This document shows positions 58,621 through 64,000 of a stretch of 64,000 nucleotides of DNA, in pieces. How positions within the stretch are numbered: position 1 is the stretch's first letter; every line of letters starts with the position of its first letter. Location of the stretch: NCBI GenBank assembly GCA_009773165.1, contig WOUZ01000003.1, positions 62,001 through 126,000 on the forward strand, written 5' to 3'. A model generated the notes under the pieces. The model did not search any database. It saw only the letters and a list, made by a program, of their open reading frames with translations, and had not been told where the DNA came from. Made by a program: the position numbers and the translations under genes. The DNA comes from Bacteroidota bacterium (GTDB lineage: Bacteria; Bacteroidota; Bacteroidia; Bacteroidales; F082).

Positions 58621-59964
58621 TCACGCTTTACGAATAGTGCTTCCGGCAACAGCATAGTAGAAGATGTATAAATAACAAATCGCCGGAACAACAAATGCCC
58701 ATGTGTAACCTAAACTGTCAGCAACAAAACCCATTAGCGGAGGAATGATAGCACCACCAAGAATCAATGCATTTATAAGGCCTGAAGCACCACTAAGTTC
58801 ACCTTTGTCAAGATCCTTAACTGCAAGAGAGAAAATGTTAGGGAACATAATGGAATTAAATAATCCAATTGAAATAATCGTCCAAAGAGCAACTGAACCT
58901 GTTGTGAAAATGGTTGCAATATCGAGCATTGCTGCAACAAGAGCAAAGATTGCAAGTGTTTTTGCAGCTTTTCCCTGTCCAATTTGCATAATGATAAAGT
59001 TCACCAAAGCGATGGCGGTGAAGATCAGTCCGATGTTCCAATTCCATTCAGTTACAAACGACCCGGAGATAGCAGCAAGTAATAAAACGGGAATGGCATA
59101 AGTCATTTTCTTCGAAGTAGGCATATCGGAGAACATAAACGATCCGAAGAAACGTCCAACCATAGCACCTCCCCAATAAATGGCAGCATAGGTTGATGCT
59201 TCCTGTGGTAACATCCCCAAGCTGTTTTTCAAATAGTTAACGATAAGGCCTGCATTACCAACTTCAGCACCAACATACATAAAGATCGCAATAGCACCTA
59301 AGACCACATGAGGACGGTTCCAAATACTTTTCTTTTCACTTTTCTCTGATTTGATAACCGGAAGCTTGATGGTGAAAATGGCAACTGCAACAAGCAAAAC
59401 GATCACTCCCATGATAATGAATGGAAGAGGAACGCGCTCAGCAGCAACGGCGGCATCTGCAGGGAATTGCAATCCTTTAAAAATAGCTACAGAAATTAGC
59501 CAGGGAGCAATCATGGTTGCAATGGAATTTAAGGCCTGTGTTAGGTTCAAACGACTGGAAGCTGTCGATTCGGGTCCAATAGCTGTAACGTATGGATTAG
59601 CTGCTACCTGAAGAAATACAACTCCGGTTGCTAAAACAAATGTTCCCATTAAAAAGATAGGAAAAGATGGCATGTTGGCAGCAGGTATGTAAATGAAACT
59701 TCCAAGAGCCATTAAAATCAACCCGGCAATAACAGTCCATTTGTAACCTATTCTGTCGATAAGTCTTCCGGTTGGAATTGACATAAGAGGATAAGCGATA
59801 AAAAATGCAGACGAAAGAAGCTGTGCATTAAATTCCGACAACCCAAAAATTTCCTTAACGGGAGCACTCAACGTTACAATGAATGTTGTTGCAAACCCGA
59901 AGATGAAGAAAATGGCACCGAAAACCGACATGCCAACTACCATAGTATTGTTCTTCTGGCTCAT
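58621..59964 (-). CDS. Sugar MFS transporter, FucP/GluP family
   Basis: A 447-residue, 12-helix major-facilitator protein. FATTFIVTLSAPVKEIFGLS at the start and FLQVAANPYVTAIGPESTA (about 125-143) with SSRLNLTQALNSIATMIAP are signatures of the fucose/glucose-galactose:H+ symporter family. It imports a monosaccharide with protons or sodium. The ROK kinase gene follows after 22 bases. A -7 element (60017-60024) is about 50 bases upstream of the ATG. Sugar identity (glucose, galactose or fucose) is not decidable here, though the ROK partner favours glucose. Confidence 0.92.
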   Translation of the reverse strand: MSQKNNTMVVGMSVFGAIFFIFGFATTFIVTLSAPVKEIFGLSEFNAQLLSSAFFIAYPLMSIPTGRLIDRIGYKWTVIAGLILMALGSFIYIPAANMPSFPIFLMGTFVLATGVVFLQVAANPYVTAIGPESTASSRLNLTQALNSIATMIAPWLISVAIFKGLQFPADAAVAAERVPLPFIIMGVIVLLVAVAIFTIKLPVIKSEKSEKKSIWNRPHVVLGAIAIFMYVGAEVGNAGLIVNYLKNSLGMLPQEASTYAAIYWGGAMVGRFFGSFMFSDMPTSKKMTYAIPVLLLAAISGSFVTEWNWNIGLIFTAIALVNFIIMQIGQGKAAKTLAIFALVAAMLDIATIFTTGSVALWTIISIGLFNSIMFPNIFSLAVKDLDKGELSGASGLINALILGGAIIPPLMGFVADSLGYTWAFVVPAICYLYIFYYAVAGSTIRKA

Positions 59965-60016
59965 AAGATAGAGATTAAGTTTGTATAAAAAGTGAAGCCC
60001 TTTTTCTAAAGGTTAA

Positions 60017-60024
60017 CAAAAATA
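60017..60024 (-). promoter_or_regulatory. -7 promoter element of the sugar transporter/ROK operon
   Basis: Minus strand TATTTTTG matches TAnnTTTG, with 52 bases before the ATG at 59964. Confidence 0.5.
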
Positions 60025-60171
60025 CAAATTTATCTAAACCGTTTCACTTTCTTGATTTTTTTCTGGCACGCCCAAAAATCACTTCTGAGTTTTGTTTTTT
60101 AGTGCGCTTTTATTGCTAATTTAGTTTTCGCTGCCGCTCGAAAAACGAAAAATTTCAATGGAATAAGTCAC

Positions 60172-60179
60172 TACTTTTG
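60172..60179 (+). promoter_or_regulatory. -7 promoter element of the flippase gene
   Basis: TACTTTTG followed by C matches TAnnTTTG, 17 bases before the ATG at 60197. Confidence 0.55.
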
Positions 60180-60196
60180 CATCGAAAACATTTTCA

Positions 60197-61687
60197 ATGG
60201 GCAAAATTAAAGATCAAACCATTAAGGGCTCTATCTATTCCTATCTTGGTGTCGGATTGGGTTTTATCATCTCCGGTTTGGTGCTTCCCAAGCTTTTAAC
60301 CACAGGCGAAAATGGTTTGCTAAACCTGCTACTTGCTTATTCAAGTCTGTTTGCTCAATTCGCTACCCTTGGATTCGGCAATGCTACTGGCAGACTTTTT
60401 TCGTGGTTCAGAGACGAAAAAAGCAATCATCATGGATTTATTGGTTTGATATTGCTTGTTGTGCTTGTGGGATTCTTGTTGTCGCTTTCTGCATTTTTTA
60501 TTCTCAAGCCTGAGATCATCAGCAAAGGAATTAAATCTTCCAGCCTTTTTGCAGATTACATCACTTTCGTAATACCACTCATTTTTTTTAATCTCCTTTA
60601 CCTTTTACTTGATGTTTATTTTAAAATGCTTTACAAAACCATTGTAGGCACTTTTTTGAAGGAGTTTCTTTTAAGGATTTTAATTCTTGTTGCTTTACTG
60701 CTTTACTTTTTGGAGGTGCTTAGCTTCAGGGAGTTTATCATTGCATATGTAGTTGCCAATTCTTTGCCGGCTGTTTTTCTTTTTATTTATCTGATATATC
60801 AGGATGGACTCCGGTGGCGGCCTGAATGGAGGTTTATTGACAGAAACATGGCAAAATCGCTCATTAACATGAGTTTTTACGGCATTGTTGTTGGCTTTTC
60901 GAGCGTGATGGTTTTGTCAATCGACCGTATTATGATCGACCGTATGGTGGGAATTGAAGAAACTGGAATTTACTCAATCACTTTTTTCTTTGGAACTTTG
61001 GTTGTTATTCCGGCACGGTCTTTACGCAAAATCGCAGGAACAATGCTTGCTGAGGCCTGGAAACAAAACGACATGAAGGTAATTCGCGAGATTTATTCAA
61101 AAAGCATTGTAAATCAACTTATTATAGGAGTTTTGATTTTTGTTGGCGTTTGGTCAAACATTCATAATGTATTCGAAATCCTTCCACAGGAATATGAAAG
61201 AGGTAAATGGGTAATTTTCTTTGTTGCATTAACCGGACTGATCGAAATGAGTTCGGGTGTAAGTGAGATTTTAATTCAAACTTCCAGGTATTACCGTTTT
61301 AGTGCCGTCCTAAATACGCTCTTTCTGATTTTTGTGGTTGCTTTTAATTTTTTATTTATCAGCCAGTATGGACTGGTTGGGGCTGCAATTGCTAATGCAG
61401 TGGCTTTCGTTTTAAATAACACAATTCGTTATTGGTTCATTTATAATAAGTTCGGGTTAAAACCCTTTAATCTTACTCATGTCTTTGTGCTTTTTATCGG
61501 CTTGGCTGTTTATGCAGTTATTCAGTTAATTCCACCCTTCACGCACTACATTTTGGATATTGCTATTCGAAGTAGCCTGATAACTTTGTTCTTCGTTTCT
61601 GTCGTCTATATTTTTAAACTTTCCCCCGACCTGAACCAAAGTATTCAAAGTGTTTTGCGTCAGCTAAGACTTTTTATTAAGGTTTAA
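60197..61687 (+). CDS. Wzx/RfbX-type polysaccharide flippase (MVF superfamily)
   Basis: A 496-residue membrane protein with about 14 helices, the shape of lipid-linked oligosaccharide flippases. Its start IKGSIYSYLGVGLGFIISGLVLPKLLT is the usual polysaccharide-biosynthesis protein N-terminus, and the C-terminal half has the typical QYGLVGAAIANAVAFVLNNTIRY block. It would move undecaprenyl-linked O-antigen or capsule units to the periplasmic face. It has its own promoter. Its end overlaps the convergent glycosyltransferase by 24 bases. The presence of a GT4 enzyme next door suggests a surface-polysaccharide role. Confidence 0.87.
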   Translation: MGKIKDQTIKGSIYSYLGVGLGFIISGLVLPKLLTTGENGLLNLLLAYSSLFAQFATLGFGNATGRLFSWFRDEKSNHHGFIGLILLVVLVGFLLSLSAFFILKPEIISKGIKSSSLFADYITFVIPLIFFNLLYLLLDVYFKMLYKTIVGTFLKEFLLRILILVALLLYFLEVLSFREFIIAYVVANSLPAVFLFIYLIYQDGLRWRPEWRFIDRNMAKSLINMSFYGIVVGFSSVMVLSIDRIMIDRMVGIEETGIYSITFFFGTLVVIPARSLRKIAGTMLAEAWKQNDMKVIREIYSKSIVNQLIIGVLIFVGVWSNIHNVFEILPQEYERGKWVIFFVALTGLIEMSSGVSEILIQTSRYYRFSAVLNTLFLIFVVAFNFLFISQYGLVGAAIANAVAFVLNNTIRYWFIYNKFGLKPFNLTHVFVLFIGLAVYAVIQLIPPFTHYILDIAIRSSLITLFFVSVVYIFKLSPDLNQSIQSVLRQLRLFIKV

Positions 61688-62716
61688 GTATTGGCTTTCG
61701 ACTGCCTTTTCAAGGCCTTTTTGACGAATTTTACAAGTGAACCGAGGTAGAATCTGTTGTTGAATTCTTGTTATTTTCGAAGTTTCCACATTCATAGCCT
61801 GGACTATCTGGATTTTCGCCTCTGTAACTGATAATGTATCGATTGTCAAAGCCTCGCTTTCATACAATAATTCTTTAGTTCCTCCAAAATTATAACCAAT
61901 TGGAAAACAGCCTGCTGCGATACCTTCAAGTAATGCTAAGCCAAAGGCTTCATGCCGCGAGAATTGACAAATTAAGCTACTGTTTTGCAACATATTTTGA
62001 AGTTTGCTATGTGCAACAGGTCCAATTATTTTAAGATTTGAGGGGGCTTTTTTTGCACAGAATTCATACGCTTCTCCACTCAGGCCTACAATAGTAAAAT
62101 TGAGTTGAGGTATAGCTCGTGCAACTTCAATAAAAAAATCTACTCCTTTAATATAGAGTGTTTTTTCACGGCTGGCTAGGCAAACAGTTATCACATCTAT
62201 TGCCCTTGGGCTGGTTTTTGCGATCAATGAATCTGGCTCAAAGCAATTATAAATGATCTGCGATTTTGAACCTAAATGTGTTGAAACGTTTTTAAAGAGT
62301 GCCTCTGCAGTAAATTGACTCACAGGCAATAAGAGGTTTGCGTATTTTGTTGTAAGCCAAACACTTAACCTGCCAAATAGTTTGGTTTTTGTCCCATATT
62401 TGTATTTTGGCACATATGCTGCATCAACTCCGCCAATAACTATAATGCTTTTTTTATGAAAAAGTCTACCTAAAATAACAGGTATTACTGCATGAAAATC
62501 GGCAAACCAAATGTAAATCACATCATGCTTCGAGATGTTTCTTAGGAGAAAGAGTAACAATTTTATTAGTTCTCGTATAACTCCCAGGCCTTTAATTGTC
62601 CGAAGTAGATATGTGTCGATGGTGAATTTTTCCGATAGCAGCATTTCATCCCTCCGGATAAAAGAAGAGTTTAAATGTTTTATGAACAAAACCCTTGTTT
62701 TTTTGCTTTCACTCAT
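61664..62716 (-). CDS. Glycosyltransferase family 4
   Basis: A 350-residue GT-B enzyme. An N-terminal domain (VLFIKHLNSSFIRRDEMLLS; IYIWFADFHAVIPVILGRLF) and the GT4-type C-terminal donor-binding domain with SREKTLYIKGVDFFIEVA, FTIVGLSGE and FSRHEAFGLALLEGIAAGCFPIGY, which contains the E-x7-E nucleotide-sugar motif. There is no signal peptide or membrane span, so it is probably peripheral at the cytoplasmic membrane. Donor and acceptor are unknown. Its ATG overlaps the end of the YihY gene by 8 bases. Confidence 0.88.
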   Translation of the reverse strand: MSESKKTRVLFIKHLNSSFIRRDEMLLSEKFTIDTYLLRTIKGLGVIRELIKLLLFLLRNISKHDVIYIWFADFHAVIPVILGRLFHKKSIIVIGGVDAAYVPKYKYGTKTKLFGRLSVWLTTKYANLLLPVSQFTAEALFKNVSTHLGSKSQIIYNCFEPDSLIAKTSPRAIDVITVCLASREKTLYIKGVDFFIEVARAIPQLNFTIVGLSGEAYEFCAKKAPSNLKIIGPVAHSKLQNMLQNSSLICQFSRHEAFGLALLEGIAAGCFPIGYNFGGTKELLYESEALTIDTLSVTEAKIQIVQAMNVETSKITRIQQQILPRFTCKIRQKGLEKAVESQYLNLNKKS

Positions 62717-63680
62717 TCTCCGGCAAACTATGTGTTAAAGAATTTATGGGGTGAATTGAACCTGATTTTGCTTTTGCGATGCTTACGTTTAACTCGAACC
62801 CAATCATCAGGATAAATGCATTGAAAAACAGCCAGATCAAAAAGATTATAAGAGTACCAATTGATCCGTACAAGGCGTTATAGTTCGAGAAATTGGTTAT
62901 ATAATAATTAAACCCAAGAGTACCAAGAATCAATAATGCAGTGGAAAGAATAGATCCCGGACTGAAAAAATGATATTCTTTTCGGCGTGCAGGCCCAAAA
63001 TAATACAAAAACGAAACGCTGAAAAAGGTTAATGCCAGCGTAATAATCCATTGTATTATTTCAAGAAGAATAACAGTGAAATCACTGGCTACAAGTCGTT
63101 TAAGGATCATCCAATCAATAAAAGTGCTACCCATAGTTATGAGAGCAATGGCCAAAACAACAAGAAAAGAAAGTACTACCATCAAAAAGATCGCAATCAA
63201 GCGTTGTTGAATCCATGTTTTCGTTTCAGTGATATGCCACGACCCGTTAAAACCATCAATTATCGCACTGATACCGTTCGTACTAAAAATAAACGTTAGT
63301 AAAAAGCTTAACGAAAGCAGTCCGGAGTTCTGTTTTGTGACGATCTCAAAAATCGTTTTTTCTACCATTACATACGTGTCCGGAGGAATAATTTCGGCGA
63401 ACAGATCGAGTAACGATGTTTGGAAATTTGCAATAGGGATGTATGGAATAAGGGTGAAGATAAAAAGTATGAAAGGAAAAATAGCCAGAAAGAAACTGAA
63501 TGCAATAGCCGCAGCACGAACTGAAATAGATCCTTTGAATAGTCCATTTATAAAAAATACCAGAACATCATAAAGTGGAACTCCTTCAAAACCTGGAAGT
63601 ACGATTTTACGCAAAACCTCAACGAACCGATCACGCCAGGTGATATACTTCCGGATATGATGTTGTTGAATGATTTTCAT
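62709..63680 (-). CDS. YihY/BrkB-family membrane protein
   Basis: A 323-residue membrane protein with about six helices. YihY-family markers are RAAAIAFSFFLAIFPFILFIFTLIPYIP (about 56-83), the first helix with conserved small residues, and GILSTALLILG, NYYITNFSNYNALYGSIGTLIIFLIWL in the second half. Once named RNase BN, the family is now an uncharacterised transporter or membrane-integrity group. It overlaps the following glycosyltransferase gene by 8 bases, so they are co-transcribed. The 63681-63814 gap upstream shows no clear promoter or RNA. Confidence 0.9.
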   Translation of the reverse strand: MKIIQQHHIRKYITWRDRFVEVLRKIVLPGFEGVPLYDVLVFFINGLFKGSISVRAAAIAFSFFLAIFPFILFIFTLIPYIPIANFQTSLLDLFAEIIPPDTYVMVEKTIFEIVTKQNSGLLSLSFLLTFIFSTNGISAIIDGFNGSWHITETKTWIQQRLIAIFLMVVLSFLVVLAIALITMGSTFIDWMILKRLVASDFTVILLEIIQWIITLALTFFSVSFLYYFGPARRKEYHFFSPGSILSTALLILGTLGFNYYITNFSNYNALYGSIGTLIIFLIWLFFNAFILMIGFELNVSIAKAKSGSIHPINSLTHSLPENE

Positions 63681-63814
63681 GCTTTAAAGTTCAATATGCC
63701 TTAAAAATAAACGAAATAAATTGGATTTAAAAAAAGATTCCTTTGTGAAACTAAGAGATCAACGAACAGGTTTAATTCTTTGGTAAGTTTGATTTCTTTT
63801 AGGTGATTAATTGG

Positions 63815-64000
63815 CTAGACGACAGCACGCAGACTCATGTCGAGGCTTTTAATTTGATGTGTTAAAGCACCAACTGAGATGAAATCAACACCTGTTTCAG
63901 CATATTCCCGCAGCGTTTGTTCAGTGATGCCTCCTGAAGCTTCGGTTTCAAACTTTCCGTTTATGATTTTGATAGCATTCTGAAGGTTGGCTGGACTAAA
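63815..64000 (-). CDS. nadC: Quinolinate phosphoribosyltransferase (NadC), C-terminal fragment at window edge
   Basis: The last 61 codons of a minus-strand gene that enters from beyond 64000. The reading is ...FSPANLQNAIKIINGKF, then ETEASGGITEQTLREYAETG and VDFISVGALTHQIKSLDMS, ending at TAG 63817-63815. EASGGI and GVDFISVGALTH are the phosphate-binding end of NadC, which makes nicotinate mononucleotide from quinolinate and PRPP in NAD synthesis. The truncation is due to the window, not the gene. Confidence 0.88.
   Translation of the reverse strand, partial: FSPANLQNAIKIINGKFETEASGGITEQTLREYAETGVDFISVGALTHQIKSLDMSLRAVV

Noticed and set aside
60025-60050. LacI-type operator (AAACCGTTT) before the sugar transporter gene
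   Set aside because: It lacks the TTGCAA arm shared by the susC and amylase sites, so the match is not better than chance.

Overview
The window comes from a chromosome of the phylum Bacteroidota. Several things agree on this. There is a SusC/SusD pair, and two secreted proteins end in type IX secretion sorting domains. DUF4294 and DUF2807 proteins are present. A GlsA/GlsB-like amino-acid lipid pair is present. There is almost no Shine-Dalgarno signal. At least seventeen gene starts are preceded by the Bacteroidota -7 promoter element TAnnTTTG. Genus cannot be fixed from the sequence; an anaerobic or facultative, polysaccharide-using Bacteroidales/Marinilabiliales-like organism would fit.

Layout. 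1-2250 (-) is the start of the dcw cell-division cluster (mraZ-rsmH-ftsL-ftsI, the last cut by the window edge), with a triple MraZ box. 2500-4980 (+) holds an aminolipid acyltransferase pair and engB. 4950-10130 (-) holds a biotin carrier and carboxyltransferase, a T9SS cargo protein and urocanate hydratase. 10190-11918 (-) is an ECF sigma factor overlapping a glycosyltransferase. 11992-19551 (+) is a housekeeping run (tgt, lptF/G-type permease, GH3 enzyme, deoxynucleoside kinase, kdsB, HU/SPOR protein, trmB, ATL protein). 19548-27210 is a starch-type utilisation locus: LacI regulator, SusC, SusD and a SusE/F-like lipoprotein. 27387-30839 is tRNA-Leu followed by tig-clpP-clpX. 31000-38105 is mixed, including a MATE pump, a peroxiredoxin, a CarH-like MerR/B12 regulator and an acyl-CoA ligase. 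38459-44200 holds a second ECF sigma factor and then a methionine-branch operon (metY-metX-aspartokinase/homoserine dehydrogenase). 44245-45281 is an IS982-type insertion sequence. 45461-48597 is dnaA, yigZ and an EamA transporter. 48737-53273 is a DUF2807/beta-barrel protein and a secreted GH13 amylase. 53315-64000 contains an OsmC/thioesterase operon, a two-component system, a ROK kinase with a FucP/GluP-type sugar transporter, a Wzx-like flippase, a GT4 glycosyltransferase, a YihY-family protein and the 3' end of nadC.

The most striking signal is the 350-base leader of the methionine operon (about 39107-39445). It holds two consecutive attenuators. Each has a short ORF packed with Met codons (7 of 17 and 7 of 30 residues), a rho-independent terminator, and an antiterminator arm that overlaps the end of the leader ORF and is complementary to the 5' arm of that terminator. 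The genes downstream make homocysteine from aspartate, so ribosome stalling at Met codons would switch them on.

Other linked signals: (i) LacI-type operators (two near susC, and a related site before the unlinked amylase gene) suggest one regulator for uptake and secreted digestion, with the GluP-type transporter and ROK kinase as the likely intracellular steps. (ii) The CarH-like MerR gene and the ECF sigma gene 3 kb away share GTTYAAY-type repeats in their upstream regions, which could be a cobalamin/light-responsive circuit.
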